5,511 bases of DNA, from contig JAGQYU010000223.1 in NCBI GenBank assembly GCA_020435885.1, positions 1-5,511 of the forward strand. Reading direction: 5' to 3'. Under the pieces are notes generated by a model. The model ran no database searches. It had not been told where the DNA came from and saw nothing but the letters and a program-made list of their open reading frames with translations. Each line of letters starts with the position of its first letter. Position 1 is the stretch's first letter. Source of the stretch: Flavobacteriaceae bacterium. GTDB taxonomy: Bacteria; Bacteroidota; Bacteroidia; Flavobacteriales; Flavobacteriaceae. Positions 1 to 5,511 of the stretch are shown here, in pieces. Both the position numbers and the translations under genes were made by a program.

Positions 1-434
1 GCGCCAATACGAGCACAGGCTAACAAAGAGATAGCCAATTCAGGGATCATAGGAAGGTAAATACAAACTCTATCACCTTTTTTAATACCTTGATCTTTAA
101 GTACATTAGCAAATTGATTTACCCTTTCATAAAGTTGTTTATAAGTGATATGTTCAGCAGGATCGTTGGGGTCATTAGGCTCAAAGAGAATAGCTGTTTT
201 ATCTCCTCTAATACGCAAATGTCTGTCTATACAATTTTCGGTAATATTGAGTTTTGCACCTTCAAACCATTTTACTTCCGGTTTGGTAAAATCCCAACTC
301 AGCACATTGTTCCAGCGCTTTCGCCATACAAAATGCTCTTCGGCTACTTCTTCCCAAAAGCTTTCAGGGTTTCTTACCGACTTCCGATAAACTTGAAAAT
401 ATTCTTCTAAATGTTTAATGTGATAGTTACTCAT
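1..434 (-). CDS. acs: Acetyl-CoA synthetase-like AMP-forming ligase, N-terminal part (cut by window edge)
   Basis: Reading back from the ATG at 432-434, the frame stays open for 144 codons plus two bases to the window edge, so only about a fifth of a roughly 630-650 residue enzyme is present. The protein begins MSNYHIKHLEEYFQVYRKSV. It carries the N-terminal acetyl-CoA synthetase domain (about residues 10-65, with NPESFWEEVA and WFEGAKLNITENCIDRH) and then the start of the AMP-binding domain (ITYKQLYERV, KKGDRVCIYLPMIPELA, LLACARIG). The family activates acetate to acetyl-CoA through acetyl-AMP in the cytoplasm. The catalytic P-loop, the acyl-pocket residues and the C-terminal lysine lie outside the window, so acetate specificity is inferred from overall resemblance and from pairing with a propionyl-type paralogue upstream. 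The start is 15 nt after the upstream stop, with no Shine-Dalgarno motif but an A/T-rich leader. The last gene seen of the apparent operon. Confidence 0.88.
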   Translation of the reverse strand, partial: MSNYHIKHLEEYFQVYRKSVRNPESFWEEVAEEHFVWRKRWNNVLSWDFTKPEVKWFEGAKLNITENCIDRHLRIRGDKTAILFEPNDPNDPAEHITYKQLYERVNQFANVLKDQGIKKGDRVCIYLPMIPELAISLLACARIG

Positions 435-449
435 GGTGATTAGTTTAGA

Positions 450-457
450 TTAGTGTT
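450..457 (-). promoter_or_regulatory. AACACTAA leader motif, copy 3 (before acs)
   Basis: The octamer overlaps the TAA stop of the PrpE-type gene and lies 15 nt before the acs ATG. It is followed by a short direct repeat, CTAATC twice with a four-base spacer. Function unknown; may be chance in AT-rich sequence. Confidence 0.22.
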
Positions 458-2342
458 TGCCAACTTTATGTGTTATAAATATTTGTGTTATTTCGTCTAT
501 AATTGCCGGATCATCAATGGTTGAAGGTATCTTATAATCTTCCTTATCGGCAATACTTCGTAGCAATTTACGAAGAATTTTTCCAGAACGTGTTTTTGGA
601 AGTCTTTTTACCAGCAAAACTTGTTTTAATGATGCCACGGCACCAATAACATGCCGTACGTCTTTAACAATTTCTTCCTGAATTACAGATTCTGCAATGA
701 TATTGTCTGATTTTGTTACGGCTAATGCCAAAGGAATTTGTCCTTTCAGATCATCATGGATACCAATAACAGCGCATTCAGCAACAGAAGGATGCGAAGC
801 TACAATTTCTTCCATTTCGGCAGTAGAAAGCCTATGCCCGGCAACATTGATAACATCATCAACCCTTCCGGTAATGAACACATAACCGTCTTCATCAATA
901 TAACCTCCGTCACCTGAAAAATAATAACCTTCAAACCGTTTTAGATAGCCCTCTACAAAACGATCGGTATTGCCCCAGATATTCAAAAGCATTCCCGGAG
1001 GTAATGGTAATTTTACAACTACATAACCTTCTTCATTGGCTCTCATTCTATTACCTTCTGCATCTAACGTTTGGATATCATACCCGGCTACTGGTTTTGA
1101 TGCCGATCCTGGTTTTACAGGTAAAATTTCCACTCCCATAGAATTGGCTAACATAGGCCATCCGGATTCGGTTTGCCACCAATGGTCTATAACAGGAATT
1201 TGAAGTTTTTCTTCTAGCCATTTTAGGGTTGCTACATCACAGCGTTCGCCTGCCAAGAATTGATATTTTAAGCAACTTAAGTCATATTGTTTTAGAAAAT
1301 TTCCACTGGGATCTTCTTTTTTGATAGCCCGTATAGCTGTAGGAGCCGTAAACATAACTTTTACATTATTCTCGCTAATCACCCTCCAAAATGTGCTGGC
1401 ATCTGGGGTTTTGATAGGTTTTCCTTCAAAGATTACGGTGGTGTTTCTGTTCAACAAAGGGCCATACACAATATAGCTGTGCCCAACTACCCAACCTACA
1501 TCCGAAGCTGCCCAGAAAGTATCGCCTTCATCAACTCCGTAAATGTATTTCATAGAATATTTTAATGCAGTAGCGTAGCCACCAGTATCACGTAGTATCC
1601 CTTTGGGTTTTCCGGTAGTGCCGGAAGTATATAAAATATAAAGAGGATCGTTAGAATTTACTTCCACACAATCAATAGGTTTTGATTTTTCAACCAGTTC
1701 AACATAATCTACAAAGCGATGTGTTTTTGGCACAACAGCACCTAACCTTCGTTGGAAAACCACTACTTTATCAGGTTTATGCTCGGCACTTTCTATAGCT
1801 TCGTCAACTAGAGGTTTGTAGGCTATAAGCCGATCAACTTCAATTCCGGCAGTAGCTGTAATGATCACTTTTGGCTTACAGTCATCAATTCTAATAGCGA
1901 GTTCATGAGGGGCAAATCCTCCAAAAACAACAGAGTGAATGGCTCCGATCCTTGCGCAGGCCAGCATGCTGAAAGCTGCATGTGGAATCATGGGCATGTA
2001 AATGATAACTGTGTCGCCTTTTTTAACGCCTAAGTCACTTAATCCTCCGGCTAACCGAGCCACCTGATCTTGAACTTCGTTAAAAGTGAATTTTACTTTT
2101 CGTTGTGTAACAGGTGAATCGTAAATAATAGCCGTCTGTTCACCAAATCCATCTTCAATATGTTTATCAATTGCCAGATAACTGATGTTTAACTTTCCAT
2201 CTGTAAACCATCTGTAAAATCCGTTTTCATCTTTAGAAAGGATAGTAAAAGGTTTATGAAACCATTTGATAGCATCAGCTTGTTCTTTCCAAAATTCTTC
2301 AGGGGTCTCTATGCTTTTTTTGTAATGTTCTGAGTAGTTCAT
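450..2342 (-). CDS. prpE: AMP-forming acyl-CoA synthetase, propionyl-CoA synthetase (PrpE/ACSS3) type
   Basis: Complete 630-residue cytoplasmic ligase that should convert a short-chain acid, ATP and CoA to acyl-CoA, AMP and pyrophosphate. Visible parts: N-terminal ACS domain (about 4-60); CoA-region motif VVFGGFAPHELAIR (138-151); P-loop YTSGTTGKPKG (238-248) followed by RDTGGYATAL, a PrpE-like signature; FTAPTAIRAIKK (331-342); LAGER (363-367); DHWWQTESGWP (386-396); GD at 477-478; hinge GRVDDVINVAGHR (492-504); and PKTRSGKILR with catalytic Lys588. Ala364 stands where acetate-specific enzymes usually have Val (Val386 in Salmonella Acs), which enlarges the acyl pocket; Trp389 matches the conserved pocket Trp414. 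Propionate, or a broad C2-C4 range, is therefore the likely substrate, but this is inference. Lys588 is the position acetylated in Acs by Pat-type enzymes. The ATG overlaps the preceding stop as ATGA, which suggests translational coupling. An acetyl-CoA synthetase-like paralogue follows after 15 nt. Confidence 0.93.
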   Translation of the reverse strand: MNYSEHYKKSIETPEEFWKEQADAIKWFHKPFTILSKDENGFYRWFTDGKLNISYLAIDKHIEDGFGEQTAIIYDSPVTQRKVKFTFNEVQDQVARLAGGLSDLGVKKGDTVIIYMPMIPHAAFSMLACARIGAIHSVVFGGFAPHELAIRIDDCKPKVIITATAGIEVDRLIAYKPLVDEAIESAEHKPDKVVVFQRRLGAVVPKTHRFVDYVELVEKSKPIDCVEVNSNDPLYILYTSGTTGKPKGILRDTGGYATALKYSMKYIYGVDEGDTFWAASDVGWVVGHSYIVYGPLLNRNTTVIFEGKPIKTPDASTFWRVISENNVKVMFTAPTAIRAIKKEDPSGNFLKQYDLSCLKYQFLAGERCDVATLKWLEEKLQIPVIDHWWQTESGWPMLANSMGVEILPVKPGSASKPVAGYDIQTLDAEGNRMRANEEGYVVVKLPLPPGMLLNIWGNTDRFVEGYLKRFEGYYFSGDGGYIDEDGYVFITGRVDDVINVAGHRLSTAEMEEIVASHPSVAECAVIGIHDDLKGQIPLALAVTKSDNIIAESVIQEEIVKDVRHVIGAVASLKQVLLVKRLPKTRSGKILRKLLRSIADKEDYKIPSTIDDPAIIDEITQIFITHKVGKH

Positions 2343-2566
2343 AACAGTTGCTTTTTAGTGTTAGAAAATAGACCAAACCAATTGGGATTCAATACTTTGA
2401 ATTTGATCAAAACCCAAATGATAAGTATAAAACAGATACCAATGATTATTGAATTTAAAGTGGAAACGGTTTCACTGCTTTCAAACTTAAAACGCAGATA
2501 TAATGAGGCAATAGCATATATGCAGATGAAAATATCTGATGCTAAAGGATTTAATCGAAACTTCAT
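2339..2566 (-). CDS. Small two-helix membrane protein, unknown function
   Basis: A 75-residue protein that I do not recognise as a named family. It starts MKFRLNPLASDIF and has two hydrophobic segments, at about residues 11-25 (DIFICIYAIASLYLR) and 38-56 (IIIGICFILIIWVLIKF). A short polar loop (FESSETVSTLN) separates them, and a basic, aromatic tail contains NPNWFGLF (60-67). Basic residues at both ends suggest both termini are cytoplasmic. It is judged real because it fills the space between two genes in the same direction, ends in an ATGA overlap with the synthetase gene, and has a typical membrane-protein composition. Size and topology resemble the small companion proteins of SSS transporters (DUF4212, DUF485/YjcH), but their motifs are not visible, so the comparison is only structural. 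It may associate with the transporter-kinase encoded upstream. The start at 2564-2566 follows a leader with AAAGCAAC and no Shine-Dalgarno. Confidence 0.78.
   Translation of the reverse strand: MKFRLNPLASDIFICIYAIASLYLRFKFESSETVSTLNSIIIGICFILIIWVLIKFKVLNPNWFGLFSNTKKQLL
2340..2342 (-). other. ATGA stop/start overlap linking the small membrane protein and PrpE-type genes
   Basis: On the minus strand the small gene ends ...CTG TTA TGA and the synthetase begins at the ATG inside TTATGA. This four-base overlap commonly signals translational coupling by terminating ribosomes. It supports both the reality of the 75-residue gene and the chosen synthetase start. Confidence 0.8.
2355..2362 (-). promoter_or_regulatory. 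AACACTAA leader motif, copy 2 (before PrpE-type gene)
   Basis: The octamer lies 12 nt before the synthetase ATG, inside the last codons of the small membrane protein gene, and extends as AACACTAAAA, identical over ten bases to the copy before the regulator. It is followed by AAAGCAAC, which is also found just before the small gene's start (2568-2575). Confidence 0.25.
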
Positions 2567-2588
2567 TGTTGCTTTATTAAATTAAACA

Positions 2589-2611
2589 TTGGTTGTTTGC
2601 ACACAATCCAA
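2589..2611 (-). other. Weak imperfect stem-loop between regulator and small membrane protein genes
   Basis: In the 49-nt gap, TTGG-TTGT (2589-2596) can pair with ACAA-CCAA (2603-2611) around a six-base loop, with a single bulged base at 2607. The stem is eight pairs and AT-rich. On the transcribed strand it is followed by a mixed T/A stretch rather than a clean U-run, so it is a poor terminator. It could be a weak attenuator or processing site separating signalling genes from metabolic genes, or chance. Confidence 0.2.
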
Positions 2612-2615
2612 ATTT

Positions 2616-2981
2616 TTAATCTAAAAGCTCATGTATTTCTGAAACTATTTTTTTTACTGAAAACGGCTTTGTTAAATATTTGTCAGCTCCAAGTTTTAAG
2701 CCTTTTTCAATATCCGAAGCTTTATTTTTTGCTGTTAAAAAAACAACTTTAGTGTCTTTTAAATTAGCATTCGATTTTATGTGATTCAAGGTTTGATATC
2801 CGTCTACATTAGGCATCATAATGTCCAACAAAACTACATCCGGAACATTGTTTTCCAATATCTGTAATGCCTCGCTGCCATCTCTTGCTATGAACACTTC
2901 AAAATCATTTTTTTTAAAAGTGTATTCTAAGGTCATCACTATGTTGGGCTCATCATCAACAATTAAAATCTTTCTCTTCAT
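2616..2981 (-). CDS. Single-domain response regulator (CheY-like receiver)
   Basis: A 121-residue cytoplasmic protein that is a receiver domain and nothing else. All key residues are present: acidic pair Asp9-Asp10 (ILIVDDEPN), phospho-acceptor Asp53 (VVLLDIMMPNVDG), Thr83 (VVFLTAK), aromatic Tyr102 and Lys105 (KYLTKPF). It should accept phosphate from His616 of the kinase encoded 14 nt upstream. The protein ends at ...IHELLD, with no DNA-binding, enzymatic or other output domain, and no frameshifted continuation is seen in the 49-nt gap downstream. It must therefore act by protein contact, by phosphotransfer to another component, or as a phosphate sink. The DIMMPNVDGYQTLNHIKSN stretch resembles PhoB/CheY-type receivers. 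The start at 2979-2981 is the first Met after the kinase stop and leads straight into the canonical beta-1 strand. Two A8 runs on the coding strand (2908-2915 and 2648-2655) are noted. Confidence 0.93.
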   Translation of the reverse strand: MKRKILIVDDEPNIVMTLEYTFKKNDFEVFIARDGSEALQILENNVPDVVLLDIMMPNVDGYQTLNHIKSNANLKDTKVVFLTAKNKASDIEKGLKLGADKYLTKPFSVKKIVSEIHELLD

Positions 2982-2982
2982 T

Positions 2983-2990
2983 TTAGTGTT
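2983..2990 (-). promoter_or_regulatory. AACACTAA leader motif, copy 1 (before response regulator)
   Basis: The minus strand reads AACACTAA one base before the regulator ATG, in the 14-nt gap after the kinase stop. The same octamer lies before two other starts in the window. No Shine-Dalgarno is present. A role in initiation or RNA-protein binding is speculative. Confidence 0.25.
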
Positions 2991-2995
2991 CTAAA

Positions 2996-5511
2996 TTACT
3001 TAAACGGAAGTATAAAAACAAATTTTGCGCCATTTTTATGGTTTTTGTCTGCCCAAATTTTTCCGTTGTGTTTTTCTATAATTTGTCTGCTGATGGCAAG
3101 GCCCAATCCACTGCCTTGGGGCTTGATAGTGTTTTGGTTTTTTGATTGATAGAATTTATCAAAGATATAATCAAAATCCTCTTCGGGGATGCCCTTGCCA
3201 TTGTCAGTTACCTGTAACTCTATATGGTCTTTTTTAATATGATACTTAACGTTGATCTTGCCTTTTTTAGGTTCGCAGAATTTTACTGCATTTGATAGTA
3301 GATTTGTCAGAACTTGTAGTATGCGATCTTCGTCATATTTCATTTCAAAATCTATCAGATTGTTAGTAGTAATAACCACATCTTTTTTAGATGCTATCTG
3401 TTGCAGACTGCTTATTGCTTTGGTAATTGTCTTTTTGATATTGTGTTTTTTTACAGCCAGTTGCTGCCTGCCGGTAGAAAGTTTTTCAAAATCGAGGATG
3501 TTATTGATAAGTCTTGAAAGCCGATCAGAATCTTGCAAAATGTTTTTAAGGAATTGTGTTTTAATATCATAAGGCATTTCATCATCATCCATAATAAGTT
3601 CCGTTGCAGCCCTGATACCTGTAATTGGAGTTTTAAGCTCATGAGCAACAGTGTCTAAAAATTCATCCTTTTGTTTGTCTTTTGTGATGAGTTCTTCGTT
3701 GGCCTCTTTCAGTTTATTAGTTAAATTGGTAAGCTCAGAAGATTTTTCTATTAAAAATTTATTAGAAGCAATAGCCTCTTTAGATTCTTCCAAAATTTTC
3801 AATACCTCTGTCAAACTGATCTGTTCTTCTTTTACCACACTGGAAATTAATATTTTAGCTGAGGCGCTTCCAATACTTCCGGTTAATAATTTTTCGGAAA
3901 AGTTAATCAGTCTGGCATCGGCCATTTGGGTATTTTGAGGCAATTTGTATTTTAAGAAGAAGAGGTTTAAGGCACGCTGAGTACGTTCTTCACCCAAAAA
4001 TTTTATCAGTACATTTTTTATATCGGCCACATAAGCCTCACCTTTCCATACTAAAGCACTGTCTTGCAATGAAGTGTAGTTTTTGCTGTCTACAAACATT
4101 TCTGCATAATTTCTTTCTCTGTAATTACCTTTTGAGGTTAAAGAGAATACTAAGTAGCAAAGCGTATTAAAGGTCATACTCCAAAAAAAGGCATGTGAAG
4201 GTGCGGAAAGAAAATCGATTCCCATAAGCGCTTGAGGGCGTAATAATTGAATTCCCCAAAGGCCGTTTTCGGTAAATTCTTTTGAGCCGGTAAAGGCCTC
4301 AATGGTGAAAGGCAACACCAATGTGTATATGGTTATTAGAAATCCAACAATTATACCTATGATCGCTGCTTTTGAGGAGCCTCTATTCCAGTAGAGCCCA
4401 ATAAAGAATGATGGCGCTAATTGCGATACAATTACAAATGAGATCAATCCGATGGAATAAAGTGATAGCTCTATTGAAAAATTTACATAAAAAAGATATG
4501 CAGTGATAATGAGAAGAAAAATAGATATTCTACGAATACTTTTAATATAACTTGCATTCTTTTCCGGGTGCCCTTTGATGAATTTATCTAAAAATCCATA
4601 GGGGATAATGAGGTTGTTACTTACCATGGTTGCCAACGCTAATGTAGATACAACTACCATTGAGATAACAGCAGAAAATCCTCCTAAAAATACTAATAGT
4701 GCTAAAAAGGTATTGTTGTTTTGTAAAGGAAGAAGTAAGGTAAAATACTCAGCATTAACTGTATCTGCAAATGTTAATTTGCCACCCCACGCAATGTAAA
4801 TCACAAAAATATTGAATAAGAAGAGGTACAGAGGAAACATCCAAATGGCTTGTTTTAAATGTTTTTCTCTGCTATTTTCAACAACAGAAACTTGAAATTG
4901 ACGAGGCAATAAAAAGATGGCCATAAAAGAAAGTGAGGTCATAAAAAACCAGTTGAACCCGCTCTCTACGCCATTTATTTTTACCAAACTACTAAAGTTT
5001 GGTGTTTGTGATATTTGATTGTAAATGTCTTCGGTTCCGTCAAACAAGAAAAATGTTACATAAATACCTATCAGTAAAAAGAATGCTAATTTTAAGATAG
5101 ATTCAAAAGCTACGGATACTACAATGCCTCTATGTTTTTCTGAAGCATCGGTTTTTTGAGTGCCATAAAAAGTGGCAAAAATGGCCAGCAGTAGAGCAAT
5201 ATAAAAAGTAGAATCGTCATAAACTCCGGTTGACACATAACTTGATTTATGATGTGTCATTATCTCAAAAGTTTCTGATAATGCTTTAAGTTGTAGGGAT
5301 ATGTAAGGAACTGTGGCAAGTACACATATAATAGTGATAAGGGCACCTAAAAACCTATTATTTCCATAACGCAGTGAAATAAAATCGGCAATGGAAGATA
5401 TTTTGTGTTGTTTTGAGATACGTATGATTTTTCGCATAACTACAATCCACAAAGGAATTGCAATAATTGGTCCTATGTAGATTGGCAAAAAGCTAAATCC
5501 GGAGTTTGCCG
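2996..5511 (-). CDS. SSS (SLC5) transporter-STAC-histidine kinase fusion, N-terminus cut
   Basis: Inner-membrane sensor kinase; the 5' end lies beyond the window. The frame is open to the right edge (ANSGFSFLPIYIGP), so a TTG at 5486-5488 is internal, not the start. Residues are numbered here from that TTG. Residues 1-452 are an SSS/SLC5-type membrane domain with about eleven visible hydrophobic segments, family-like stretches FLLPRQFQV (192-200) and SQLAPSFFIGLYWNRG (355-370), and a helix at 271-293. Residues about 476-590 form a STAC-like domain (DIKNVLIKFLGEERTQRAL, SEKLLTGSIGSASAKILISS), followed by a coiled-coil signalling helix. HisKA has His616 in AHELKTPITGI, whose ExxT pattern suggests phosphatase activity as well. 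HATPase_c shows the N box NLLSNAVKF (729-737), G1 DNGKGI (762-767), F box and G2 GSGLGL (792-797). No PAS or receiver domain is present. CrbS and CbrA are the closest known designs. Its likely partner is the receiver encoded 14 nt downstream. The ligand, and whether transport occurs, are unknown. Confidence 0.93.
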   Translation of the reverse strand, partial: ANSGFSFLPIYIGPIIAIPLWIVVMRKIIRISKQHKISSIADFISLRYGNNRFLGALITIICVLATVPYISLQLKALSETFEIMTHHKSSYVSTGVYDDSTFYIALLLAIFATFYGTQKTDASEKHRGIVVSVAFESILKLAFFLLIGIYVTFFLFDGTEDIYNQISQTPNFSSLVKINGVESGFNWFFMTSLSFMAIFLLPRQFQVSVVENSREKHLKQAIWMFPLYLFLFNIFVIYIAWGGKLTFADTVNAEYFTLLLPLQNNNTFLALLVFLGGFSAVISMVVVSTLALATMVSNNLIIPYGFLDKFIKGHPEKNASYIKSIRRISIFLLIITAYLFYVNFSIELSLYSIGLISFVIVSQLAPSFFIGLYWNRGSSKAAIIGIIVGFLITIYTLVLPFTIEAFTGSKEFTENGLWGIQLLRPQALMGIDFLSAPSHAFFWSMTFNTLCYLVFSLTSKGNYRERNYAEMFVDSKNYTSLQDSALVWKGEAYVADIKNVLIKFLGEERTQRALNLFFLKYKLPQNTQMADARLINFSEKLLTGSIGSASAKILISSVVKEEQISLTEVLKILEESKEAIASNKFLIEKSSELTNLTNKLKEANEELITKDKQKDEFLDTVAHELKTPITGIRAATELIMDDDEMPYDIKTQFLKNILQDSDRLSRLINNILDFEKLSTGRQQLAVKKHNIKKTITKAISSLQQIASKKDVVITTNNLIDFEMKYDEDRILQVLTNLLSNAVKFCEPKKGKINVKYHIKKDHIELQVTDNGKGIPEEDFDYIFDKFYQSKNQNTIKPQGSGLGLAISRQIIEKHNGKIWADKNHKNGAKFVFILPFK

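Noticed and set aside
90..410. Plus-strand open frame of 106 codons, and another at 145-390
   Set aside because: Both lie antisense to the acs N-terminus, whose translation matches the family closely; the plus-strand products have no recognisable motif.
697..885. Plus-strand open frame of 62 codons
   Set aside because: Antisense to the conserved C-terminal domain of the PrpE-type synthetase; no family features.
2339..2566. Assigning the small membrane protein to DUF4212 or DUF485
   Set aside because: Size and two-helix topology fit, but I cannot see the defining motifs of either family and the gene is not directly next to the transporter gene.
2358..2585. Plus-strand open frame of 75 codons opposite the small membrane protein
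   Set aside because: Equal in length to the minus-strand gene, but it lacks hydrophobic-helix structure and same-direction context. The minus-strand frame has two clear membrane helices and an ATGA overlap with its neighbour.
2996..3000. Hybrid kinase (fused receiver) split by a frameshift from the regulator gene
   Set aside because: The kinase ends normally after the HATPase domain (FVFILPFK) and the regulator has its own Met and beta-1 strand 14 nt later, a usual two-gene arrangement.
3252..3938. Open frames on plus (3252-3572, 3651-3938) and minus (3451-3648, other frame)
   Set aside because: All overlap the kinase and STAC coding region, where the histidine box and domain motifs fix the true frame.
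4608..4799. Plus-strand open frame of 63 codons
   Set aside because: Antisense to a conserved transmembrane helix of the transporter domain.
5486..5488. TTG as the start codon of the transporter-kinase
   Set aside because: The frame continues upstream to the window edge with sequence (GFSFLPIYIGP) typical of an internal SSS helix; the first transmembrane segment would otherwise be missing.

Overview
The window is a single-direction gene cluster (all genes on the minus strand, so transcription runs from high to low coordinates). It comes from an AT-rich bacterium, most likely a flavobacterium-like member of the Bacteroidota. That assignment is inferred from the A/T-rich leaders without Shine-Dalgarno motifs, the Lys/Ile/Asn-rich proteins and the gene content; no marker gene is present.

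Layout in transcription order: (1) 5511-2996, a large membrane sensor truncated at its N-terminus by the window edge. It fuses an SLC5/sodium:solute-symporter (SSS) membrane domain to a STAC-like linker and a complete HisKA/HATPase_c histidine kinase. (2) 2981-2616, a single-domain response regulator (receiver only). (3) 2566-2339, a 75-residue two-helix membrane protein of unknown function. (4) 2342-450, a complete AMP-forming acyl-CoA synthetase of the propionyl-CoA synthetase (PrpE/ACSS3) type. (5) 434-1, the first 144 codons of a second AMP-forming synthetase, acetyl-CoA synthetase-like, running off the left edge. Gaps are 14 nt, 49 nt, an ATGA overlap and 15 nt. No convincing promoter or terminator is seen inside, so one operon with a promoter beyond the right edge is the simplest reading.

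Together the genes suggest a short-chain fatty acid sensing and activation module: a transporter-like receptor kinase perceives or carries a small carboxylate or related solute, passes phosphate to the receiver protein, and sits with two enzymes that convert acetate and propionate to their CoA thioesters. It recalls the proteobacterial CrbS/CrbR system, in which an SLC5-STAC kinase controls acs. It differs in three ways: the kinase has no visible PAS domain, the regulator has no DNA-binding domain, and an unknown small membrane protein lies between the signalling and metabolic genes. How the signal reaches an output is the main open question.

No RNA genes, mobile elements, CRISPR arrays or gene-free stretches above 50 bases were found.
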